Source: Lachnospiraceae bacterium UBA4380 | GTDB lineage: Bacteria; Bacillota; Clostridia; Lachnospirales; Lachnospiraceae | Length of the DNA: 7,739 nt | Reading direction: 5' to 3' | Assembly: GCA_002390025.1 (NCBI GenBank) | Contig: DGRU01000193.1 | Coordinates: 1 to 7,739, forward strand | Shown: in pieces, positions 1-6,823 of the stretch | Layout: each line of letters begins with the position of its first letter | Numbering within the stretch: the stretch's first letter is position 1 | Made by a program: the position numbers and the translations under genes | Notes under the pieces: model-generated | The model's database searches: none | What the model was told of the DNA's origin: nothing | Seen by the model: the letters and a program-made list of their open reading frames with translations, nothing else

Positions 1-1175
<1,175 letters not shown>

Positions 1176-1184
1176 CCGCCGAGC

Positions 1185-1217
1185 TGTGCTGTGACAGACT
1201 ATTGTGCTGTGACAGAC
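1185..1217. repeat. 18-bp direct repeat, two copies, after valS
   Basis: The 15-mer TGTGCTGTGACAGAC occurs at 1185-1199 and identically at 1203-1217 (period 18), starting only 10 nt after the valS stop codon. Each copy holds the short palindrome CTGT-G-ACAG. Each copy also holds GTGACA, a 5/6 match to a -35 element (1191-1196 and 1209-1214). Possible -10 partners are weak: GACAAT at 1215-1220 and TTTGAT at 1231-1236. A promoter for the downstream block could lie here, but the match is too poor to call. Confidence 0.8.
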
Positions 1218-1221
1218 AATA
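1200..1221. promoter_or_regulatory. Interrupted palindrome, possible protein-binding site
   Basis: TATTGT (1200-1205) and ACAATA (1216-1221) are perfect inverted arms flanking CTGT-G-ACAG (1207-1215), with one extra G at 1206. Ten bases on each side are therefore complementary. The central loop would be too tight for a stable RNA hairpin, so a dimeric regulator site is the more natural reading. It overlaps the second copy of the 18-bp repeat. The symmetry is seen directly; the regulatory role is inferred. Confidence 0.35.
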
Positions 1222-1244
1222 GAGTACAGATTTGATTGATACGC

Positions 1245-1291
1245 AGGTGCTGTGCCTGGTGACGTCTGTGGCGTCTTTTGGCAGGGCACCT
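1245..1291 (+). other. Long two-tier RNA stem-loop downstream of valS
   Basis: The outer stem pairs AGGTGCTGTGCC (1245-1256) with GGCAGGGCACCT (1280-1291), with one G-U pair and one G-G mismatch. The inner stem pairs GACGTC (1261-1266) with GGCGTC (1270-1275) around a TGT loop. TGGT and TTTT face each other between the two stems. The result is an almost continuous 22-step hairpin. Four T residues follow the inner stem, but no U-run follows the outer one, so it is not a standard terminator. It may be a worn valS terminator, a 3'-end stabiliser or part of the leader of the next gene. Bases 1284-1289 (GGGCAC) can instead pair with 1306-1311 (GTGCCC). Confidence 0.45.
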
Positions 1292-1333
1292 GTGTTGAAC
1301 GCTGAGTGCCCGGCTGTGTTCTGATTTCACCGC

Positions 1334-1357
1334 GCAGGATCTGCGAGCGGGTCCTGC
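1334..1357 (+). other. Hairpin just upstream of the MBOAT ribosome-binding site
   Basis: GCAGGATCTG (1334-1343) pairs with CGGGTCCTGC (1348-1357) around a CGAG loop. This gives ten continuous base pairs, two of them G-U. It ends 12 nt before the Shine-Dalgarno GGAG at 1370-1373. No U-run follows, so it is not a terminator. It could shield the 5' end of the MBOAT message or modulate its translation. The function is inferred only. Confidence 0.45.
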
Positions 1358-1369
1358 ATCGTACGGCAC

Positions 1370-1373
1370 GGAG
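1370..1373 (+). promoter_or_regulatory. Ribosome-binding site of the MBOAT gene
   Basis: GGAG is followed by six bases and then ATG at 1380. This supports the chosen start for the acyltransferase. Confidence 0.7.
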
Positions 1374-1379
1374 TAAGAT

Positions 1380-2771
1380 ATGATAAATTTTGCGGGGCTG
1401 GAATTCATCTTCCGTTTTCTGCCCATCTTTATGATCATATATTGGTTCATACCTTCCGGATACAGAGATGCGTTTCTGTTCCTGGGAAGCATTATTTTCT
1501 ATGCTTCCGGGGCGCGCCTTTTTGTGATCCTCCTTCTGGTACTGGTATTTCTGAACTATCTGTTCGGAGAAATGGTCTGGGTGATGCCGGGACGGCGCAG
1601 GAAGGTGCAGCAGCGGCAGATGCTGATTGCCATCGTCGCTGTCGATGTCCTGGTCCTGGTCGTCTTCAAGGTACTGGCTCTGAAGATCAGGGCGTCGCTC
1701 CTGCCTCTGGGACTGAGTTTTTACATCTTCAAGATGATTTCCTATCAGGCGGATCTGTATACGGGAAAGATGCACAAGAGACCTTCCTTCACCCAGGCGG
1801 CGGCATACTTCACCATGTTTCCGCAGATCGCGCAGGGTCCGATCATGCGTTTTTCACAGGGCTGGCTGGAGAAGCCGACCAATATCAGACGGCAGACGGT
1901 CTACATGGAGAGATCGGTCTCTCTGCAGAAAATCGAGGACGGTCTGACCTTTTTTGCGATGGGACTGGGCATGAAGGTCCTGATCGCGGACAGGCTGGGA
2001 ATTCTATGGAATGAGATAGTCAAGATTGGATTCGAGAGTATTTCCACACCTCTTGCCTGGCTGGGCGCGGTCGGTTATTCGCTCGAACTTTATTTTGATT
2101 TCTGGGGATATTCCCTGATGGCGGGCGGCATCGGCCTGATGCTGGGCTTCCGCTTTATACAGAACTTTATCCATCCCTATGCTGCGTGCGGAATCTCGGA
2201 TTTCTACCGCCGCTGGCACGCGACGCTGGGAAGCTGGTTCCGCGACTATGTGTATATCCCCCTGGGCGGCAGCCGCAGAGGGAGCGCAGCAGTCATCCGC
2301 AATCTGATGCTTGTCTGGCTGCTGACCGGATTCTGGCACGGCGGAACCTTCAATTTCATCATCTGGGGCGTCGTTCTGGGACTTCTGATCGTCTGGGAAA
2401 AATTTGTCGTCAGGGGGCTGCTCGAGGCGGTTCCGCTGATCGGACATTTCCATGTGATCATCCTGATCCCTCTGACCTGGGTGATCTTCGCGATCACGGA
2501 TCTGAAGGAACTGGGAATCTATTTCTCACGCCTGTTTCCTTTCTTCAGCACTGGAGTGGCGGTCAATCCGGGTGATTTTGCCAAATACATCGGTATTTAC
2601 TGGCCTTTCCTGGCGGCGGGAATTCTCCTCTGCGTTCCGGTCTTTTACAACCTGCTGATATGGAAACGCAGAAATCCTGTCGTGATCGCGTTTCTGCTCC
2701 TTGTCTTCTGGGTCAGCGTGTATTTTGCATCCATCTCCGCAGGTAATCCGTTTATGTATTTCAGCTTCTGA
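1380..2771 (+). CDS. MBOAT-family membrane-bound O-acyltransferase (AlgI/DltB type)
   Basis: A 463-residue polytopic membrane protein with about ten hydrophobic segments, the usual size for AlgI/DltB-type enzymes. The N-terminus (MINFAGLEFIFRFLPIFMIIY) resembles the family's start, and GGAG lies six bases upstream. Family landmarks in order: LPLGLSFYIFKMISYQADLY (residues about 104-123); FPQIAQGPIMRF; the DFYRRWH signature with Asp274 and His280; RDYVYIPLGGSR; and GFWHG with the presumed catalytic His320. In characterised relatives the equivalent histidines line a tunnel through which an acyl group reaches an extracytoplasmic acceptor. The next gene encodes an SGNH enzyme, the common partner for polysaccharide or wall O-acetylation. 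No dltA or dltC is present, so D-alanylation of teichoic acid is less likely. The true acceptor cannot be told from sequence. Confidence 0.93.
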   Translation: MINFAGLEFIFRFLPIFMIIYWFIPSGYRDAFLFLGSIIFYASGARLFVILLLVLVFLNYLFGEMVWVMPGRRRKVQQRQMLIAIVAVDVLVLVVFKVLALKIRASLLPLGLSFYIFKMISYQADLYTGKMHKRPSFTQAAAYFTMFPQIAQGPIMRFSQGWLEKPTNIRRQTVYMERSVSLQKIEDGLTFFAMGLGMKVLIADRLGILWNEIVKIGFESISTPLAWLGAVGYSLELYFDFWGYSLMAGGIGLMLGFRFIQNFIHPYAACGISDFYRRWHATLGSWFRDYVYIPLGGSRRGSAAVIRNLMLVWLLTGFWHGGTFNFIIWGVVLGLLIVWEKFVVRGLLEAVPLIGHFHVIILIPLTWVIFAITDLKELGIYFSRLFPFFSTGVAVNPGDFAKYIGIYWPFLAAGILLCVPVFYNLLIWKRRNPVVIAFLLLVFWVSVYFASISAGNPFMYFSF

Positions 2772-2773
2772 TC

Positions 2774-2852
2774 GTGCGTGAAAACGTTTTGTACGTGAAA
2801 ATGTTTTGTGTGTGAAAATGTTTTGTGCGTGAAAATGTTTTGCGTGTGAAAA
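2774..2852. repeat. 17-bp tandem repeat (about 4.5 copies) between the MBOAT and SGNH genes
   Basis: Four full units, 2774-2790, 2791-2807, 2808-2824 and 2825-2841, follow the consensus GTGYGTGAAAAYGTTTT. A partial fifth unit runs from 2842 to 2852. Units differ by one to three bases. Each contains an AAAA-YG-TTTT core; in unit 1 this is the perfect palindrome AAAACGTTTT. A unit of 17 bp is not a multiple of three, and stop codons interrupt the frames, so it is not coding. The array begins 2 nt after the MBOAT stop codon. It looks like a minisatellite that changes copy number by slippage. Whether it also affects transcript stability or binds a protein is unknown. Confidence 0.93.
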
Positions 2853-2880
2853 CAAAGAGAGATTCCGGATCGAACACCTT

Positions 2881-2898
2881 GCGGCAGAGTTCTGCCGC
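2881..2898 (+). other. GC-rich perfect inverted repeat upstream of the SGNH gene
   Basis: GCGGCAGA (2881-2888) and TCTGCCGC (2891-2898) are perfect arms separated by GT. In RNA this gives a 7-bp stem with an AGTT loop. The sequence after it (GGATCTTTACAG) lacks a real U-run, so it is at best a weak terminator or attenuator. It lies 40 nt upstream of the SGNH start and could also act as a processing barrier within the operon. Confidence 0.5.
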
Positions 2899-2938
2899 GG
2901 ATCTTTACAGTTTCTGAATCATCAGGGAAAAACAAAAA

Positions 2939-4288
2939 ATGATGACAGTTTTGAAAAGGATCATGCAGAGAGCACCTCTTCTGGTACTGATCCTCTTGAT
3001 CTGGCTCGTACTCACTGTCCTGGCGCTGATCGGGCGTGGGCGGGCATATAGAGACTATTCCACGCAGCATGGGCGCATTCCGGCCCTTTCTATTGTCATG
3101 CGGGGAATTCACGACCATATCTATCCCTGGTCGGAAGCTCCCGGAAGGACTGCGGCGGATGCCGGCGGCAAAGAGCCGGAGGGCGGCGCAGAGGATGGCG
3201 CCGGGACGGCAGACGCCCCGGGGACGGACACACAGGATACGGCGGACGCGCAGAAGGCTGCGGACAATACAAAGACTGAGGACGGCGGCTCAGGGAATCC
3301 TTCGGAAAGTCCCGAGAGCCAGGCCCGGCCCGCGGCGCCGGTTTCACTCACGATCCCGGACAGCTCCTGCAGCAAGGTTGTCGAGGCAAAGGACTACGGT
3401 GTGGCGGACAAGACCTACCTCTCTCCCGACGATACGGTCTACAACACGGATAAAGAGGGACTGTTTGCCCCCGACGGGACCTATTACAGCCTGCAGGAAG
3501 TGGACGACAGCTATTTCGCCGATGCGCTTATGATCGGCGATTCCCGCACAGTGGGCCTGTATGAGTACGGTGATATGGCCAATGTGACCTCCTTCCTCGC
3601 CCGCGAGTCGTCGACGATCTATGATCTGTTCGATGACGACGAGAAGATGGAGTATACTCCCAGGGGTAAGAAATCTTCGGAGCGCACTCTCAAGGATCTG
3701 CTCAAGAAGGCAAAGTTCAGCAAGATCTATATATCCGTCGGCGTCAATGAACTCGGAGTTCCCGACACAAAGGACTATTATAACGAATTCCGCGAGGTCA
3801 TCAAAAAGATCAACAAGCTGCAGCCGGATGCGGTCATTTATATTCAAGGCATCATGCATGTCTCCCAAAAAATGAGCAGTTCGGACCCCGTCTACAACAA
3901 CAAGGCGATCGTGCAGCGGAACAAGGCGATCTCAACGCTGGCCAACGGCCGCAATATTTTCTATATTGACATGAACGCCGATCTGTGTGACGAAAACGGA
4001 GATCTCAGGCAGGAGCTGACCGGCGACGGCATCCATCTCAAGGCCTCAGCCTGCGAGCTCTGGCATAAGTTCCTGCGCAAAAATGCCGTTGTGATCCCTG
4101 CTGCTGCCGGCGCGGCGCCGGGAGAGACACCTGAAGGTCAGACACCGGCAGGAGAGACACCTGCGGGTCAGACACCGGCAGAAGAGGCACCTGCAGAGCA
4201 GAAGCCTGCGGAGCAGACGCCTGCACAAGAGGCACCTGCAGAAGAGGCGCCGGCAGGGCAGAAGACGGAGCGGGAAAGCCATGCGTGA
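2939..4288 (+). CDS. Membrane-anchored extracellular SGNH/GDSL-family hydrolase or acyltransferase
   Basis: A 449-residue protein. Residues 1-11 are basic and 12-32 form one hydrophobic segment, giving an uncleaved anchor with the rest outside the cell. Residues about 66-135 are an Ala/Gly/Asp/Glu-rich linker. The SGNH domain spans about 190-380: block I GDSR with nucleophile Ser202, a GVNE stretch (268-271) in place of the usual GxND, and block V DGIH with Asp363 and His366. A Pro/Ala/Glu/Gln-rich tail (395-439) of five-residue repeats follows. No LPxTG sorting signal is seen. The likely role is transfer or removal of acyl groups on an extracellular glycan together with the upstream MBOAT enzyme; the direction of reaction and the substrate are inferred. 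The ATG at 2939 has only a weak AGGG eleven bases upstream, and ATG 2942 is equally possible. The gene overlaps the next one by 8 nt. Confidence 0.85.
   Translation: MMTVLKRIMQRAPLLVLILLIWLVLTVLALIGRGRAYRDYSTQHGRIPALSIVMRGIHDHIYPWSEAPGRTAADAGGKEPEGGAEDGAGTADAPGTDTQDTADAQKAADNTKTEDGGSGNPSESPESQARPAAPVSLTIPDSSCSKVVEAKDYGVADKTYLSPDDTVYNTDKEGLFAPDGTYYSLQEVDDSYFADALMIGDSRTVGLYEYGDMANVTSFLARESSTIYDLFDDDEKMEYTPRGKKSSERTLKDLLKKAKFSKIYISVGVNELGVPDTKDYYNEFREVIKKINKLQPDAVIYIQGIMHVSQKMSSSDPVYNNKAIVQRNKAISTLANGRNIFYIDMNADLCDENGDLRQELTGDGIHLKASACELWHKFLRKNAVVIPAAAGAAPGETPEGQTPAGETPAGQTPAEEAPAEQKPAEQTPAQEAPAEEAPAGQKTERESHA
4121..4255 (+). repeat. In-frame 15-bp repeats encoding the SGNH protein tail
   Basis: Nine consecutive 15-bp units encode pentapeptides of the type GETPA, GQTPA, EEAPA and EQKPA (residues 395-439 of the SGNH protein). 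The first four form a 30-bp duplication, 4121-4150 and 4151-4180, that differs at two bases, which points to recent duplication. Pro/Ala-rich repeats of this kind commonly act as flexible, wall-spanning or wall-associated spacers. The unit length keeps the frame, so copy number can change without breaking the protein. Confidence 0.88.
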
Positions 4289-4514
4289 AATGGAGTTCAA
4301 GATGGAGCGTGAAGGGCTCCTGAAGGAAGGGCAGAAGGTCAGGATCACCGAGGGCGTCCTGCCCAGCAACTACTACTATACGATCGATCCTTCTCTTGCC
4401 ATGAGCGGGAATTATCCCTTTAACCAGAGACTTCTGGCCAGGGAAGGTGTAGTGACGGCCATCCGCGAACTGGAGCGGGGCTTTTATGTCACAGTGAGCT
4501 TTGAGGAGGCATGA
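4281..4514 (+). CDS. Small protein of unknown function (77 residues)
   Basis: I do not recognise a family. The product is a charged, soluble-looking 77-residue protein with no signal peptide or membrane segment. It contains a VRITEGVLPSNYYYTIDPSL stretch and a C-terminal VVTAIRELERGFYVTVSFEE stretch whose alternating pattern suggests a small beta-barrel, but this is only an impression. The ATG at 4281 lies inside the end of the SGNH gene (8-nt overlap), with GGAG at 4267-4270 ten bases upstream. An in-frame ATG at 4302 has a better-spaced GGAG (4292-4295, six bases) and would give 70 residues, so the start is uncertain. Tight packing between the SGNH and TPR genes argues for a real, co-translated gene. 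A cytoplasmic role connected to the surface-modification genes is inference from position alone. Confidence 0.72.
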   Translation: MREMEFKMEREGLLKEGQKVRITEGVLPSNYYYTIDPSLAMSGNYPFNQRLLAREGVVTAIRELERGFYVTVSFEEA

Positions 4515-4599
4515 GCCTTTTTTCGGAGAAGAACGGTTATCTTTTCCGGGATCAGGACAGGTGCCTGCCGGAAATGGAAACAGGAGTTTGGAATCGCCT

Positions 4600-5583
4600 A
4601 TGCGTTTTATCAGAAATTTACTGCTTACGATCATCTGTATCGCAGCCATCGGCGCCACAGTGATCTTCGGCTATTACAGGTTCCGCGGAAATCGTGAAAG
4701 GGAGCTCCTGAACGAGGGACTTGCCCTGATCGAGCAGGGCAACTACCGCCTGGCCAGGGAGAAGTTTGCCCAGGCACAGTCTTATGAAAACCAGATCACC
4801 AGATATCTCTCGTCCGATTCACTCGAGGAGGATCTGTACAGGTATTCGGCCATCTGCGATTTTCGACTGGGAGATGTCGATGCGGCTGCGTCCATCTACG
4901 ACCGGCTGCTCAGGATCCACCCCAGGGACGCCTCTCTCATGGAGTCCCGCGCCACCTGCTATGCGGCCCAGGGACAGATGGAGGAGGCAGTGGAGCTTTT
5001 TGACACTGCGATCGCCATTGACAAGTCCAATTACTCACGGATCTACACTGCTGCGGTCACGCTCCGCGAATACGGTGATGACAAGACCGGCCTGAAATAT
5101 TTTGAGGAACTGCTGAAAAACCACGAGGCAGACCTGGATGATCTGACAAAGGGAGAAGCCCTGTGCTTTCTGGGACAGTACAAGGAGGCCGCAGAGATCC
5201 TGAGCAGGGTCGAAAATCCGGAGATGGAGACCGTATTTCTCCTGGCCTGCGCCAGGGAGTACACAGGGGCCCACGAGGAGGCTTTGGATCTTCTCAAGGA
5301 CTACACTGAGCAGATCACTTTTAATCCCGAGATGCTCAATCTCAAGGGGACTGCCCTGTGCGCGACCGGGCAATATAAGGAGGCCCTCACCTGCTTTGAG
5401 CAGGCCCTGCCCCTCTCCCAGGAGGGGACTGCCCTGCAGCGCAGCATCATGTTCAACAGGATCGCCGCAGTAGAGAATCTTCGGGATTTTGACAAGGCCA
5501 AAGAACTGGCCGCCCAGTATGCCGAGAAGTATCCCAAGGACGAGCGCATGAAGCGCGAGAATCAGTTCCTGCAGACCAGATGA
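4600..5583 (+). CDS. Membrane-anchored tetratricopeptide-repeat (TPR) protein
   Basis: A 327-residue protein with a short basic N-terminus, a single hydrophobic segment (residues about 6-25) and then helical repeats. TPR-like units with A-x-x-x-G-x-Y/x-x-x-A spacing occur near residues 33-62, 78-110, 112-144, 148-176, 184-203, 213-236, 244-276 and 283-313. The clearest are DAAASIYDRLLRIHPRD, EEAVELFDTAIAID and YKEALTCFEQALPL. No catalytic domain is seen, so it probably acts as a protein-protein scaffold at the membrane. The frame is open back to a TTG at 4501. I chose the ATG at 4600 because it places the hydrophobic anchor at the very N-terminus; AGGAG lies 13 nt upstream, which is long. It is the last gene before the terminator, 85 nt after the 77-residue gene. 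Any link to the acyltransferase pair is inferred from position. Confidence 0.85.
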   Translation: MRFIRNLLLTIICIAAIGATVIFGYYRFRGNRERELLNEGLALIEQGNYRLAREKFAQAQSYENQITRYLSSDSLEEDLYRYSAICDFRLGDVDAAASIYDRLLRIHPRDASLMESRATCYAAQGQMEEAVELFDTAIAIDKSNYSRIYTAAVTLREYGDDKTGLKYFEELLKNHEADLDDLTKGEALCFLGQYKEAAEILSRVENPEMETVFLLACAREYTGAHEEALDLLKDYTEQITFNPEMLNLKGTALCATGQYKEALTCFEQALPLSQEGTALQRSIMFNRIAAVENLRDFDKAKELAAQYAEKYPKDERMKRENQFLQTR

Positions 5584-5594
5584 TCTGACATAAC

Positions 5595-5630
5595 AAAAAA
5601 TATCGCCTTCGGGCGGTATTTTTTTTATTT
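5595..5630 (+). terminator. Intrinsic terminator after the TPR gene (UUCG loop)
   Basis: The arms TATCGCC (5601-5607) and GGCGGTA (5612-5618) close on a TTCG tetraloop. They are extended by A-T pairs from the upstream A-run (5595-5600) and followed by a T-rich tract to about 5630. It lies 12 nt after the TPR stop codon. The A-run on the left means it could also stop transcription from the other side. It separates the acyltransferase block from pyrFE. Confidence 0.93.
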
Positions 5631-5635
5631 TTAGC

Positions 5636-5664
5636 TTGACGAACACCAATATAATCATTATGTT
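5636..5664 (+). promoter_or_regulatory. Probable sigma-A promoter for pyrF
   Basis: TTGACG (5636-5641, 5/6 match to the -35 consensus) and TATGTT (5659-5664, 4/6) are separated by 17 bp, directly after the upstream terminator. A perfect TATAAT also lies at 5650-5655, but nothing at the right distance upstream of it resembles a -35 element. The start point would be near 5671, leaving a leader of about 140 nt before pyrF. Confidence 0.6.
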
Positions 5665-5680
5665 TAAAAAGACTTTTTAA
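5651..5680. promoter_or_regulatory. Two adjacent palindromes over the pyrF core promoter (operator-like)
   Basis: ATAAT-C-ATTAT (5651-5661) and TTAAAAAG-A-CTTTTTAA (5664-5680) are both perfect. The first overlaps the -10 region and the second covers the predicted start point. AT-rich perfect palindromes at this position suggest a repressor site, though A/T tracts make chance symmetry more likely than in GC-rich DNA. No PyrR-type RNA-binding loop was recognised in the leader. Confidence 0.4.
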
Positions 5681-5727
5681 GTGTCGCGTTTACTGTGCAA
5701 ATTTACCATAAAGCCATCTGTGTGAAA

Positions 5728-5787
5728 ATGAATGGAGAGCAGACAATCTGCAATTGCTCCGATGGCAGCAGACCGGCACCGTTATAG
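5728..5787 (+). other. Possible 19-codon leader ORF with embedded hairpin in the pyrF leader
   Basis: An ATG at 5728 opens 19 codons ending in TAG at 5785-5787, 26 nt before pyrF. Inside it, GCAGA (5739-5743) pairs with TCTGC (5747-5751), and GGAG (5734-5737) with CTCC (5757-5760), giving a two-part stem. No good ribosome-binding site precedes the ATG. Translation, and any attenuation through it, is unproven. Confidence 0.2.
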
Positions 5788-5813
5788 AATTCAATAGAAA
5801 ATGGAGCTTGCGT

Positions 5814-6767
5814 ATGATTCAAAAACTGATGGATGAGATCAAGATCAAAAATGCGCCTGTTGTTGTAGGGCTCGATCCCAACCTTTCCTTCGTGCCTAAG
5901 CATCTGCAGGATGCGGCGTGGGAAGCGGTCTCGGACGGCAGCTGTACCGACGATGAACTGGCACTTCGGGCGGCTGCAGAGGCTGTCTGGCAGTTCAACA
6001 AGGCCATTGTAGATGCAGTGTACGATATTATTCCTGCCGTGAAGCCGCAGATCGCCATGTATGAGCAGTTCGGACTGCCGGGGCTGGCGGCCTATGACAG
6101 GACGGTGAAATACTGCAGGGAGAAGGGTCTTATCATCATCGGCGATGTAAAGCGCGGTGATATCGGTTCTACATCCGCCTCCTATGCAAAGGCACATATC
6201 GGCAGGATCGGCATCGCCGGCAGGGACATTCCGGTATTTGATGTTGACTTCGCCACGGTCAATCCCTATCTGGGTTCTGACGGCGTCGAGCCCTTTGTGG
6301 AGGTGTGCAACGCCTGCGACAAGGGAATCTTCGTACTGGTCAAGACCTCCAATCCCTCCAGCGGTGAATTCCAGGATATCCTGACCGAGGGCGGTGTGCC
6401 CATGTATGAGCTGGTCGGCAGGAAGGTGCGCGAGTGGGGCGAGCGCTCCATGGACGGCCGCTACAGCAATGTGGGCGCTGTCGTAGGCGCCACCTATCCC
6501 GAGCAGGGTGAGCAGCTCAGAAAGCTCATGCCGACAACATTCATCCTTGCGCCCGGATACGGCGCACAGGGCGCGACCGCAAAGGACCTCTCCGCTTTCT
6601 TTGATGAAGAGGGTGCCGGCGCCATTGTCAATTCCTCCCGCGGGATCATTGCCGCCCACACCAAAGAGGCCTACCGCGAATTCGGTCCGGAAGGATTTGC
6701 ACAGGCAGCGCGTGCAGCGTCGGTCGATATGATCGAGGACCTCAGGCAGGCCATCGCAGAGCGCTGA
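5814..6767 (+). CDS. pyrF: Orotidine 5'-phosphate decarboxylase, long (type 2) form
   Basis: Converts orotidine 5'-monophosphate to UMP, the last step of de novo pyrimidine synthesis, in the cytoplasm. It is 317 residues long, matching the longer type-2 subfamily rather than the 230-240-residue type 1. Visible signatures are VVVGLDPN with Asp21 near the N-terminus, the catalytic D-x-K-x-x-D motif as Asp111-Lys113-Asp116 in GDVKRGDIGST, NPYLGSDGVEPF, LAPGYGAQG and the phosphate-gripping NSSRGI. The ATG at 5814 is preceded by GGAG (5803-5806) seven bases upstream. The frame extends back to a TTG at 5754, but those 20 residues lie outside the conserved fold. It is followed 180 bp later by pyrE. 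The pyrK and pyrD genes often found between the two in Clostridia are absent here. Confidence 0.96.
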   Translation: MIQKLMDEIKIKNAPVVVGLDPNLSFVPKHLQDAAWEAVSDGSCTDDELALRAAAEAVWQFNKAIVDAVYDIIPAVKPQIAMYEQFGLPGLAAYDRTVKYCREKGLIIIGDVKRGDIGSTSASYAKAHIGRIGIAGRDIPVFDVDFATVNPYLGSDGVEPFVEVCNACDKGIFVLVKTSNPSSGEFQDILTEGGVPMYELVGRKVREWGERSMDGRYSNVGAVVGATYPEQGEQLRKLMPTTFILAPGYGAQGATAKDLSAFFDEEGAGAIVNSSRGIIAAHTKEAYREFGPEGFAQAARAASVDMIEDLRQAIAER

Positions 6768-6792
6768 GAATGGAAATGCCGATCCGGAAAAT

Positions 6793-6810
6793 GCTGCCCT
6801 TGCGGGCAGC
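6793..6810 (+). other. Stable hairpin in the pyrF-pyrE spacer
   Basis: GCTGCCC (6793-6799) pairs perfectly with GGGCAGC (6804-6810) around TTGC, 25 nt after the pyrF stop. There is no U-run, so it is unlikely to terminate transcription fully. It could protect the pyrF 3' end or mark a processing point between the two genes. GCCCGC at 6809-6814 can also pair with GCGGGC at 6833-6838, in the first copy of the downstream repeat. Confidence 0.5.
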
Positions 6811-6823
6811 CCGCATCCGGCGC

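Noticed and set aside
1380..2771. Assignment of the MBOAT gene as dltB
   Set aside because: No dltA, dltC or dltD-like order is present, and the neighbour is a generic SGNH protein; AlgI-type O-acylation fits better.
2774..2852. CRISPR array
   Set aside because: The units are 17 bp and directly contiguous, with no unique spacers and no cas genes nearby.
2881..2906. Intrinsic terminator between the MBOAT and SGNH genes
   Set aside because: The hairpin is perfect, but the following bases contain no U-run, so it is listed only as a hairpin.
2645..3118. Minus-strand frame through the 17-bp repeats
   Set aside because: The repeated His/Thr/Phe/Lys pattern is just the translation of the repeat; it overlaps two real genes and has no start signals.
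4501..4599. N-terminal extension of the TPR gene from TTG 4501
   Set aside because: It would put 33 unremarkable residues before the membrane anchor and overlap the previous gene; ATG 4600 gives a normal signal-anchor start.
4511..4663. 50-codon ORF starting at an ATGA overlap with the 77-residue gene's stop
   Set aside because: GAGGAGG is only one base from its ATG, its second part overlaps the TPR gene out of frame, and the product looks random.
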